Source: Crocinitomicaceae bacterium (lineage in GTDB: Bacteria; Bacteroidota; Bacteroidia; Flavobacteriales_D; Sanyastnellaceae). Taken from it: DNA of 13,974 nucleotides. Shown here in pieces: positions 1 through 7,354 of the stretch (the stretch's first letter is position 1; each line of letters begins with the position of its first letter). The translations under genes were made by a program, and so were the position numbers. The stretch is from contig JADLBA010000148.1 of NCBI GenBank assembly GCA_020848015.1, positions 1-13,974 of the forward strand, written 5' to 3'. The notes under the pieces were generated by a model. It searched no databases. It was not told the origin of the DNA and saw only the letters and a program-made list of their open reading frames with translations.

Positions 1-1
1 T

Positions 2-1216
2 AGCACCGGCCACCTATATTTCAGTTCATCATGGCACAATGGTTTTGGTGGACAGGATGTATTTCGCGTCGCAGGAATTCCAGGCAACTGGACCGATCCT
101 GTCAATATGGGACCACCGGTGAACAGTAATAAGAATGATTTTTTCTTTTCTGTATTTCCTGAGAAGGAGAAAGTATTTCTTTCATCTAACCGCGAAGGAG
201 CAGCGATAGGTGATGGCTATAGTACCTGCTGCAATGATATTTACGTTGCTGATCTTCCTTCTAAAATAATAGAGGAAGAAAAAAAGGAGGAATATAAAAA
301 CCTTGCAGAGCTCAACCGCTTTTTACCGGTACGCCTTTATTTTCATAACGATGAACCAAACCCGCGCTCTCTTGATACCACTACACTGGTCAAATACAGT
401 GAAGCTTATGACTCTTACAAAAAACTATTTGATTCCTATGTGAAAGAAAATGCAAAAGGACTTTCCGGCAGTGAGAAAGAAGATGCGGAATATGATGTCG
501 AAGATTTTTTTAGCCTTACAGTGGATAAGGGGATGAGTGATCTCTCCCTGTTCTTCGATCTTCTTTTGAAAGAACTAAAACAGGGACAAAGCATCCGCCT
601 GTCCATCCGGGGATTTGCCAGCCCACGGGCAAAATCTGACTATAATGAAAAACTGACCATGCGACGCATTGCCTCATTAGTTAATGAGATGAAAAGTGTT
701 CAGAATGGTATCTTTCTTCCATATATTAATGGAACCGCAACCGATGGCGGACATCTTGAATTTGAAGCTCTGCCATTCGGTGAATACAAGGCGGACAAAA
801 CAGTTAGCGATGATCTTTTCAACGAAAAGCAATCCATTTATAGTCGTGGTGCCCGTCTCGAAAGAAAGATCGAAATAGAGAGTGTAAAAATCGTTTCGCC
901 TATAAAAAAACCGGTTCTGAAATTGGAAGAAGAGTCCTTCGATTTTGGTCCTATTCCAAAGTCAGGTGTGGTTCATCATACTTTCTACATCTCAAACGAG
1001 GGAAATGCACTTATGGTGATTGACTCAGTGATTGCATCGTGCGGATGCCTCGTGCCAATACTCGAAAAAGATACGGTATTACCAAGTGAGCGCATTGCTT
1101 TGGAAGTTGGCTTTATCCCTTTCGATAAGAATGGAAAAGAAACCAAAGAAATAACGATCTATATTGCAGGTGAACCCCCTAAGGTGATTACGATCAGTGC
1201 AGATGTTCAGCACTGA
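2..1216 (+). CDS. PD40 / OmpA-like / DUF1573 envelope protein, 5' partial
   Basis: The reading frame is open from base 2, so the gene starts upstream of the window; 404 residues are visible. The ATG at 107 is internal, because the residues before it (LYFSSS...GGQDVFRV) form a PD40 beta-propeller repeat that continues into a second one (FLSSNR...NDIYVADLP, to about residue 85). An acidic linker (EEEKKEEYKN) leads to an OmpA-like domain at about 110-293. It opens with LYFHNDEPNPR and carries GFASPRAKSDYN and EKLTMRRI, close to the peptidoglycan-binding YN..L...R pattern. Residues 305-404 match DUF1573 (FDFGPIP, then SCGC, then an Ig-like strand pattern). Such proteins normally sit in the periplasm or outer membrane with the OmpA part on peptidoglycan; PD40-OmpA proteins occur near T9SS and gliding genes (for example PorE). 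The exact role is unknown. The next gene starts 26 bp downstream. Confidence 0.85.
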   Translation, partial: STGHLYFSSSWHNGFGGQDVFRVAGIPGNWTDPVNMGPPVNSNKNDFFFSVFPEKEKVFLSSNREGAAIGDGYSTCCNDIYVADLPSKIIEEEKKEEYKNLAELNRFLPVRLYFHNDEPNPRSLDTTTLVKYSEAYDSYKKLFDSYVKENAKGLSGSEKEDAEYDVEDFFSLTVDKGMSDLSLFFDLLLKELKQGQSIRLSIRGFASPRAKSDYNEKLTMRRIASLVNEMKSVQNGIFLPYINGTATDGGHLEFEALPFGEYKADKTVSDDLFNEKQSIYSRGARLERKIEIESVKIVSPIKKPVLKLEEESFDFGPIPKSGVVHHTFYISNEGNALMVIDSVIASCGCLVPILEKDTVLPSERIALEVGFIPFDKNGKETKEITIYIAGEPPKVITISADVQH

Positions 1217-1242
1217 TTGTTTTCTATTAATTCAAAAAAAAT

Positions 1243-2655
1243 ATGAAAAAACTATTTTCTATTTTGCTTACCGCTACAGGTCTCTGCTGTAACGATCGCA
1301 CAATAGCACAACCGACTTGGCAGGTTGGAAATACGACATTGACAGAAACTAATCTCGTTACCGGCATCGTGCTGCCATGGGAAATACTATGGGGGCCTGA
1401 TGATTATATATGGTGTACGACACGACCCGGTAAAGTGTTGCGGATAGATCCCGAATCAGGGAATTACACAATAGTACTCGACAAAAGTTCTATAATACCG
1501 AACAATGGTTCGGGCGAGCCGGGTATGCTCGGAATGGCCATACATCCCGAATGGAATTCTACTCCGCTTGTTTTCATCGTTTACAATTACACAATGGGAA
1601 ATTCTATTCGCGAAAGGCTTTCGTGCTTTGAATGGAATGGCACTTCACTCGTAAATGAAGTTCAGTTGATCAATGATATTCCGGGTAACTATATACATAA
1701 CGGCTCACGGTTGCTGATAACCCCCGATCATAAGCTGATGATGACCACCGGCGATACCGGCGATGGAGGCATTAGCAGCCAAAACATTGCATCTCTGAAT
1801 GGAAAGGTACTACGCATCAACCTCGATGGTTCTGTTCCATCAGACAACCCAAACCCCGATTCTTATGTATGGAGTTTGGGTCATCGCAACGGACAGGGGC
1901 TTTGCCTTGGACCCAACGGGCTAATCTATGAAAGCGAACATGGACAAAACAACTCCGATGAATTGAATATCATCGCACCATCCCGGAATTATGGCTGGCC
2001 GGAAGTGGAAGGGGCTTGTAATACAAGTAGTGAACAATCTTATTGTACCGCTAATAATGTAAAAGAACCAATAAGGGAATGGTCGCCCTGTCGCGCTGTC
2101 AATGGTATTGAATACTATAACCATCCTGCTATACCCGAGTGGAATAATTCTGTGCTCATGGCCGTGCTCGGCGGCCTCTCTTCAGACTACGAACGGATGA
2201 CTGTTCTGCATCTCAGTGGAGATGGGTTAAGCATTACTGGAGAAGACAGTTACTTTTCACAGTTCAATCAACGCATCCGTGATATTTGCCTCAATCCCTA
2301 CACAGGAGCTGTCTATGTTGCCTTCAACGGAGTTCAGTATCCCGGCTCAGGCCCCAACCTGATTAAAGAATTCAGGAACCTGAATTTTAATGCGATCAAT
2401 AAACCAACACGATCCTCTATCCAGGAAATTTCCATCTTTCCCAATCCGGCGGAAGACCGAACGGTCATTCAGTTTTCAGAGAGTTTTTATGGCAGTAATT
2501 TTACCATACATTCTTTTTCAGGGAAATTGATGACGGAGCAGAAAGTGGACAGAGATGCAGTCGAAATAGACTGTAGCAGATGGGGCGCAGGAAATTATTT
2601 CCTCACGGCAACATCATCGCTGGGAACAATCACCAAAACCATGATGGTGAAATAG
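1243..2655 (+). CDS. PQQ-dependent sugar dehydrogenase (GDH/sorbosone type) with T9SS type A sorting domain
   Basis: A 470-residue secreted six-bladed propeller of the glucose/sorbosone dehydrogenase family, which oxidises aldoses using pyrroloquinoline quinone (PQQ) and calcium. Signal peptide 1-22 ends TIA|Q. Family blocks appear in order: GKVLRID (63-69), EPGMLGMAIHPEW (92-104), IHNGSRL with H152 (matching the general-base His of soluble GDH), GKVLRINLDGSVPSDNP (187-203), GHRNGQG with R215/N216 (PQQ-binding pair), EHGQNNSDELN (232-242), NYGWP (249-253) and QRIRD with R344/R346. The key cofactor residues are therefore present. Residues 395-470 form a T9SS C-terminal domain (SIFPNP, then FSGKLM, then GAGNYFLTAT), implying export across the outer membrane and surface attachment or release. 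The TonB receptor gene starts 37 bp later, so the two are probably cotranscribed. The substrate cannot be read from sequence. Confidence 0.92.
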   Translation: MKKLFSILLTATGLCCNDRTIAQPTWQVGNTTLTETNLVTGIVLPWEILWGPDDYIWCTTRPGKVLRIDPESGNYTIVLDKSSIIPNNGSGEPGMLGMAIHPEWNSTPLVFIVYNYTMGNSIRERLSCFEWNGTSLVNEVQLINDIPGNYIHNGSRLLITPDHKLMMTTGDTGDGGISSQNIASLNGKVLRINLDGSVPSDNPNPDSYVWSLGHRNGQGLCLGPNGLIYESEHGQNNSDELNIIAPSRNYGWPEVEGACNTSSEQSYCTANNVKEPIREWSPCRAVNGIEYYNHPAIPEWNNSVLMAVLGGLSSDYERMTVLHLSGDGLSITGEDSYFSQFNQRIRDICLNPYTGAVYVAFNGVQYPGSGPNLIKEFRNLNFNAINKPTRSSIQEISIFPNPAEDRTVIQFSESFYGSNFTIHSFSGKLMTEQKVDRDAVEIDCSRWGAGNYFLTATSSLGTITKTMMVK

Positions 2656-2692
2656 CGAGGAATGCTTTTGCAGTGAAAGAAAAAATGTTCAG

Positions 2693-5095
2693 ATGCATAC
2701 AACTCCTGTTTACCGGAAGAGACTGATGTGTTCAACTCCTTTTTTTCTCTTTCTATCCGTATTTGTTCTTCTCGGCGCGATGTCTGATGCACAGGTGACC
2801 GGTTATTATTCTGGAAGGATAATTGATTCCCGATCACGTGATCCACTCGCTGGAATCCGCGTTTGTGCACTGTCCGGTATTCCCTGCACTGTCACAGATG
2901 CGGATGGTCATTTCAGATTGGGAAGTCATCTGAAGATTGACTCTCTCTTGTTCGACGGATTGGGTTATCACTGGATTGATGAGGCCTATAATGAAAACGC
3001 TGTATTTGAAGGAAAATCATTCACCGTTACGTATGGAATCGTTCAGGATCCGTTTGAAATGTCATCTGTTCAGATCGTTGCTTTCAATAATCGCAAAACG
3101 AATGCTTCTACCCCAGGCACATTTGGCATCGTAAGCAATACTGTTTTGAACGGAAACGATCAGTCTTCGCTGCAAAATGCTTTGAATACAATTCCCGGTG
3201 TTGAGATGGAAAGCCGTGGTTATGGAGGTAGTCAGCGTATTAATATCAGAGGAAGTTTTTTGCGCTCACCATTTGCTATTCGGAATGTGAAGATTTACCT
3301 CGATGGAATTCCTCTTTCCTCTCCTGACGGAACAAGCCCTTTAGAACTCATTGATGCATCGGACATTGAGAATATAGAAGTGATCAAAGGCCCGGCCGGG
3401 AGTGTGTGGGGAAGCGGTATCGGTGGTGTATTATTATTGAATGGCAGGCGGCCAATACTCTATCAGTCATCGTTGCGACACTCTGAATTGGTCGGCGAGT
3501 ATGGATTTTATCGCTCATTAACTTCATCAGAAATATCAAAGGGAAAATTTTCGCTTAGGGTCAGCCATAACTATCAGCAAAATGCAGGATATCGCAAACA
3601 GGAGTTTAACCGCAAACAGCAAGTTAGCCTTTTTGCAGGATATAATTTATCCGAAAAAATTTCTTGGCTGCTGTATGGGACATATTACAATGGGCAATGG
3701 GCATTACCGGGATCGTTAAATGCTGATGAAGCAAAAGAAAACCCCACTATGGCCAACCTATTTTCCAAAAAGAATAATGCGTCCGTTTATCGAGAGCGGA
3801 TAACCACTGGTGTAAGTCAGACTTGGAAAATTTCAGGCAGAATGAAAAACGTCACAGCTCTATATCAATCCACTACACAGAAATACAATCCCTATGGCAC
3901 CTCCCCTTTTAGCAACGGCTTCAAAGACGAAGCGGCAAATGGATGGGGAGGTAGAACAGAATTCAGCGGGAATATAATTGCGCGGCAACATTTCGAGTGG
4001 AAGACAGGAGCTGGTGCGGAAATCCAATGGGAACATTTTGATATTACTGAAACCGAAAATGACGGCGGGCTGCCCGGCACTCATAAGTATTCCTACCTGA
4101 CAAAATATAAATGCGGCTTTGGATTCATCACCTCCGATCTTTCTTTTTTTAACCGCCTTTTTCTTACATCATCGGTCAGCGCTAACAAAACAATTCATGT
4201 AATTGATGGGTATGGTGCAGACTATTTTCCTTCAGACACAACTGCTGCAGGAAATATTGTTCTGCTACCAAGAACAGGAATATCCATAAGAATAGACAGT
4301 CTTATTTTTTTACACGGGAGTATCAGCAGTGGAATCTCACAGCCTACGGTATTCGAACAATTAGATGTTCAGTATTTTAATACCCTCTCCGGCGATTTCA
4401 TTAAAAATTCTATCGCACCGGAGAGGGGGATCAATTATGAAGGAGGCATGAAAGGGACAGAATACAGGACGGGAGTGCAGTTGGAGATTACTCTTTATGA
4501 TATGGAATTGCGGAATGCTATTCTTCCCTATTCTGAAAATATTTATGCAATGGGTGATACGATTGAAATAACACGCTACTCCAACAGTGGCGCTACCCGG
4601 CAGAGAGGATTAGAAGCAAGCCTGCGAAAAACTTTTTTCCGGAGAGAAGGCAAAGGAATGAATGCGCTGGAACTCTGGACTAATCTGTCGCATACCTTTA
4701 ATACGTTTGGTAATTATATTTTAGAAAGTATGCAACTGGAAAACAACTACCTGCCCGGAACACCGCGTAATACTGGTAGTTCAGGCATCACTGTTCGCGC
4801 ATGGAACCACCGGTTCGTCTGGAACCTCACTGAATATTGGTTCGATAAAGCTCCGCTGAATGTTGAAAATACTGTTTGGTCATCGCCGTATCATCTCATC
4901 AATACCCGTATTGATTTTCATTTTTCGGATGTATTAAATCTTCCATTGAATGTGGATATTTTCGCAGGTGGTAACAACCTGTTGAATATCTCTTACACAT
5001 CATTTTATCAGTTGAATGCGACCGATGGAAGGTACTACAACCCCTCCCCTCTCTTAAATTTTTATGGGGGAATAGGTGTGAAATGGACTTTTTGA
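2693..5095 (+). CDS. TonB-dependent outer-membrane receptor with carboxypeptidase-regulatory-like extension
   Basis: An 800-residue outer-membrane active transporter. The signal peptide (1-33) has a basic start (YRKR), a hydrophobic core and an SDA|Q cut; M12 is a less likely alternative start because it would lose the basic residues. Residues 36-115 are a CarboxypepD_reg-like beta-sandwich (GRIIDSRSRDPLAGIRV, TDADGHFRL). A TonB-box-like stretch (SSVQIVAF, about 124-131) precedes the plug (about 140-250), with LQNALNTIPGVEME, INIRG, IYLDGIPLSSPDG, IENIEVIKGPAGSVWG and GGVLLL. The remainder is a 22-strand-type barrel ending in phenylalanine (VKWTF), as expected for BAM-dependent insertion. No SusD partner follows, so a SusCD glycan role is unlikely. 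The plug resembles receptors of the FecA/YncD (PqqU) sort as I remember them. Position directly behind a PQQ enzyme suggests import of PQQ or a related small ligand; this is inference. Confidence 0.92.
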   Translation: MHTTPVYRKRLMCSTPFFLFLSVFVLLGAMSDAQVTGYYSGRIIDSRSRDPLAGIRVCALSGIPCTVTDADGHFRLGSHLKIDSLLFDGLGYHWIDEAYNENAVFEGKSFTVTYGIVQDPFEMSSVQIVAFNNRKTNASTPGTFGIVSNTVLNGNDQSSLQNALNTIPGVEMESRGYGGSQRINIRGSFLRSPFAIRNVKIYLDGIPLSSPDGTSPLELIDASDIENIEVIKGPAGSVWGSGIGGVLLLNGRRPILYQSSLRHSELVGEYGFYRSLTSSEISKGKFSLRVSHNYQQNAGYRKQEFNRKQQVSLFAGYNLSEKISWLLYGTYYNGQWALPGSLNADEAKENPTMANLFSKKNNASVYRERITTGVSQTWKISGRMKNVTALYQSTTQKYNPYGTSPFSNGFKDEAANGWGGRTEFSGNIIARQHFEWKTGAGAEIQWEHFDITETENDGGLPGTHKYSYLTKYKCGFGFITSDLSFFNRLFLTSSVSANKTIHVIDGYGADYFPSDTTAAGNIVLLPRTGISIRIDSLIFLHGSISSGISQPTVFEQLDVQYFNTLSGDFIKNSIAPERGINYEGGMKGTEYRTGVQLEITLYDMELRNAILPYSENIYAMGDTIEITRYSNSGATRQRGLEASLRKTFFRREGKGMNALELWTNLSHTFNTFGNYILESMQLENNYLPGTPRNTGSSGITVRAWNHRFVWNLTEYWFDKAPLNVENTVWSSPYHLINTRIDFHFSDVLNLPLNVDIFAGGNNLLNISYTSFYQLNATDGRYYNPSPLLNFYGGIGVKWTF

Positions 5096-5205
5096 CAAAC
5101 TAAAATGAAGAATAATTAAATACAGTGGAATAAAAAGTGATGATGGAATATTATTCTGCCTATACATCCTACCGACTTACAGAGCAGTATTCGGACATTA
5201 CCCCC

Positions 5206-5212
5206 TATTTTG
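5206..5212 (+). promoter_or_regulatory. Weak -7-like element TATTTTG
   Basis: TATTTTG resembles the Bacteroidota -7 consensus TAnnTTTG but is one base short. I see no TTG-type -33 element at the expected distance. It lies 10 bp before the mini-ORF at 5223 and about 105 bp before the short-chain dehydrogenase, so it could serve either. Confidence 0.2.
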
Positions 5213-5222
5213 TATAGAGTTC

Positions 5223-5309
5223 ATGAAAATGGTAAAAATCATGCGAGGAGCAACTGCATCTGATGCTAATTTCTTGATCCTAAAGAAATCCTGCGTCGCT
5301 TATCAATAG
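5223..5309 (+). pseudogene. 28-codon ORF resembling the N-terminus of a GNAT acetyltransferase
   Basis: An ATG ORF of 28 codons in the 223-bp gap between the TonB receptor and the short-chain dehydrogenase. Its product includes KIMRGATASDANFLIL, which fits the beta1-alpha1 start of GNAT N-acetyltransferases (pattern I.R.AT..DA..L). It then stops at a TAG at 5307 with nothing GNAT-like following. It could be a relic of a deleted acetyltransferase gene, a small peptide gene, or chance. The resemblance is short, so confidence is low. No other feature is evident in this gap, and I see no convincing terminator behind the receptor gene. Confidence 0.25.
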
Positions 5310-5314
5310 TTTAG
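5307..5314 (+). promoter_or_regulatory. Possible -7 element abutting the SDR start
   Basis: TAGTTTAG differs from TAnnTTTG at one position and lies exactly 4 bp before the ATG at 5319. This is the same spacing as the perfect element before the acyltransferase gene at 6111. If used, the mRNA would be leaderless or nearly so; no Shine-Dalgarno sequence is visible. Confidence 0.3.
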
Positions 5315-5318
5315 CACC

Positions 5319-6038
5319 ATGAAAAATATCTTTATCACGGGAGCTTCGGAAGGAATTGGCGAAGCTACGGCACGGCTCCTCCATAGCAAAGGCCACACAT
5401 TATTTCTTACTGCGCGTAACAGTCATAAGTTGGCAGAGTTGAAAAAAGAACTCGGAGAAAGAGTGTTTGTACAAGCACTCGATGTGATGAACTACCGCGA
5501 TTTTTCCAATGCTGTGAATGACGCTGCAAAAAAAATGGGATCTATCAATGTGATGATCAATAATGCGGGTATTGGCATTTTTGAAAAGCTGGCCAATGCC
5601 TCGATAGAAGACTGGCACAGAATGATAGACGTTAACATTAAGGGAGTACTTAACGGCATTCATGCTACACTTCCACATTTGATGGCATCGGCTGGGCACA
5701 TCATCAATCTCGGATCTGTGGCTTCTCATCAGGTATTCAGTGATTCAGTAGTGTATTGCTCCACCAAGTTTGCCGTGTGGGCCATCAGTGAAGGCCTGAG
5801 AATCGAGCTACCTGACAAGATACGCACTACCACCATCAGCCCAGGCCCGGTCAATACCGGATTTATAGATCACTCGCCGGGCAGACAATCGCAACAGAAT
5901 TACAAGGATAATTTTATCCATGGCCTGACGGCTGCCGCTGTAGCAGAGCAAATAGCCTTTGCAATTGAAGCACCTCCGGAAGTTACAATCAGCGAAATTG
6001 TCGTACGGGCAACAAAGAAGAATGTATCCAGTATTTGA
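5319..6038 (+). CDS. Classical short-chain dehydrogenase/reductase (SDR), NADP(H)-type
   Basis: A 239-residue Rossmann-fold oxidoreductase of the classical SDR family, cytoplasmic and without a signal peptide. The cofactor loop TGASEGIG (7-14), NNAG (81-84), structural N106 (DVNIKG), catalytic S133 (NLGSVAS) and Y146/K150 (YCSTK) are all present with normal spacing, and PGPVNT (175-180) follows. R33 right after strand 2 (TARN) favours NADP(H) over NAD(H). The C-terminal strand (VTISEIVVRATKK) matches the YdfG/serine-dehydrogenase-like branch, but the substrate cannot be assigned. The ATG at 5319 places the glycine loop seven residues in, as is usual. The acyltransferase gene begins 72 bp downstream with its own promoter-like element, so a shared lipid pathway is possible but not shown. 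Confidence 0.9.
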   Translation: MKNIFITGASEGIGEATARLLHSKGHTLFLTARNSHKLAELKKELGERVFVQALDVMNYRDFSNAVNDAAKKMGSINVMINNAGIGIFEKLANASIEDWHRMIDVNIKGVLNGIHATLPHLMASAGHIINLGSVASHQVFSDSVVYCSTKFAVWAISEGLRIELPDKIRTTTISPGPVNTGFIDHSPGRQSQQNYKDNFIHGLTAAAVAEQIAFAIEAPPEVTISEIVVRATKKNVSSI

Positions 6039-6098
6039 CTGCCGGATCTAAGGCACTTTTCCATTTACCAAAGAACTTTCCTCAATCCCCCCTTCCCC

Positions 6099-6106
6099 TA
6101 TCTTTG
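6099..6106 (+). promoter_or_regulatory. Bacteroidota -7 promoter element, leaderless arrangement
   Basis: TATCTTTG is a perfect match to the Bacteroidota -7 consensus TAnnTTTG and ends 4 bp before the ATG at 6111. Transcription starting about 4-8 bp after the element would begin at or beside the start codon, giving a leaderless mRNA. The pyrimidine-rich stretch before it (6077-6098) contains no exact TTG -33 box and there is no Shine-Dalgarno sequence. Confidence 0.5.
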
Positions 6107-6110
6107 CCCC

Positions 6111-7343
6111 ATGCACCCCTCACCGGTTGACGTAAACAATTTTGATGATGTCCGCCCGCTCACGGACGATGAAATTCCTCCAGCTATCGAACGATTACTG
6201 ACGGAACCCGTTTTTTTCAAAATGATGAAATGGGTATATCCGAGCCTTGGGAAAAAAGTGATTCTCGAAATGATGCGGGAAATAACGACAGTCAATGATT
6301 TCCAGGAGCAGGTTAGCGCCCCTGCTTTTAAGGTTGTAACACAGCTCACTACCAGTGGGCTGAGTTTCACGAATATGGAATCATTGAAAAAAGAAGGCAC
6401 CTATCTTTTTATTTCCAATCACAGGGATATCATCCTCGACTCTGCATTATTAAATGTGAGTCTGATGGAGAAAGGATACAAAACCACGCAGATTGCGATC
6501 GGGGATAATCTGCTGAAAACACAGTCGGTTCGTGATCTCGTTCGCGCAAATAAAAACTTTATTGTCAACCGGAATGTTAGCCCGAAAGATATCTTTCACT
6601 ACTCTCTCAGGTTGTCTAACTATATCCGCAAGACTATCATAGATGATCAAACTTCGATCTGGATCGCACAGCGGGAGGGCAGGTCTAAGGATGGCGATGA
6701 CCGCACCTCCAGCGCTCTGCTGAAAATGTTTGCTATGTCTGAGACACTCCCTATGGAAGATGCTTTGCTTAGGTTGAATATTATTCCGATGGCTGTCAGC
6801 TACGAATACGATCCATGTGACCTGATGAAGGCAAGTGAATTAATCCAACTCCGGCTATTTGGAACGTATGAAAAAAAACAGGGAGAAGACTTTCGTAGTA
6901 TGTTGCGTGGGCTTACCGGACACAAAGGCCATGTAAATATTGCTGTGGGCAGCCCCGTGGAAAAGTATATTGAAGAAATGCGCCGCATTTCACACAAGAA
7001 TGAAAAAGTACTTCACCTTGCTCATTCAATTGACAGCGAAATGCACAGAATATATAAACTGTGGCCAACGAATTATATCGCCTACGATCTTCTATACGGC
7101 ACCCGGGAGTTTAAAGAATATTACTCGAATATTAAGCGAATTACATTCAGTAATTATATTCGGGGTCATGTAATCCGTCTCGGACTGCTGCGGAAGAAAA
7201 TGGAATTACCAAAGGAAGGATTTAGTAAAGCTGCGCGGGAGATACTTCTCGAGATGTATGCCAATCCCGTTGTCAATAAAAAAAATGTTGAATTTTCCGA
7301 TAGGGAATCTATCTCATCCAGTAAAGCCGTTTTACACCCATAA
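6111..7343 (+). CDS. PlsC-type glycerophospholipid acyltransferase (1-acyl-sn-glycerol-3-phosphate acyltransferase family)
   Basis: A 410-residue member of the glycerolipid acyltransferase superfamily that would move acyl chains onto lysophosphatidate or a related acceptor at the inner membrane. Block I is ISNHRDIILDSALLN (101-115). H104 and D110 are separated by five residues rather than the textbook four (HX4D); from memory this HRDI.LD form is shared by a Bacteroidota-specific branch. The substrate-binding block is WIAQREGRSKDGDDRTS (184-200), replacing the usual FPEGTRS, and IIPMAVSYEYDP (224-235) corresponds to block IV. There is no obvious signal peptide or strong transmembrane segment, so membrane association is probably peripheral. 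The N-terminal ~90 and C-terminal ~110 residues extend beyond the core domain. The next gene starts 11 bp after the stop, consistent with cotranscription. The acceptor specificity is unknown. Confidence 0.85.
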   Translation: MHPSPVDVNNFDDVRPLTDDEIPPAIERLLTEPVFFKMMKWVYPSLGKKVILEMMREITTVNDFQEQVSAPAFKVVTQLTTSGLSFTNMESLKKEGTYLFISNHRDIILDSALLNVSLMEKGYKTTQIAIGDNLLKTQSVRDLVRANKNFIVNRNVSPKDIFHYSLRLSNYIRKTIIDDQTSIWIAQREGRSKDGDDRTSSALLKMFAMSETLPMEDALLRLNIIPMAVSYEYDPCDLMKASELIQLRLFGTYEKKQGEDFRSMLRGLTGHKGHVNIAVGSPVEKYIEEMRRISHKNEKVLHLAHSIDSEMHRIYKLWPTNYIAYDLLYGTREFKEYYSNIKRITFSNYIRGHVIRLGLLRKKMELPKEGFSKAAREILLEMYANPVVNKKNVEFSDRESISSSKAVLHP

Positions 7344-7354
7344 GCTCTTCTGCC

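Noticed and set aside
107..109. ATG at 107 as the true start of the first gene
   Set aside because: The same frame is open back to base 2 and the upstream residues complete a PD40 repeat, so the start lies outside the window.
1921..2124. Reverse-strand ORF of 67 codons
   Set aside because: It is fully inside the dehydrogenase gene, whose reading is supported by many family motifs; the reverse product has no recognisable features.
2595..2870. Reverse-strand ORF across the dehydrogenase/receptor junction
   Set aside because: It overlaps the T9SS domain and the receptor signal peptide, both well supported, and shows no motifs.
3860..4084. Two overlapping reverse ORFs inside the receptor
   Set aside because: They are antisense shadows of the beta-barrel region without domain-like content.
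6040..6060. TGCC...GGCA stem followed by CTTTT behind the SDR gene
   Set aside because: Only four base pairs with an eight-base loop; too weak to call a terminator.
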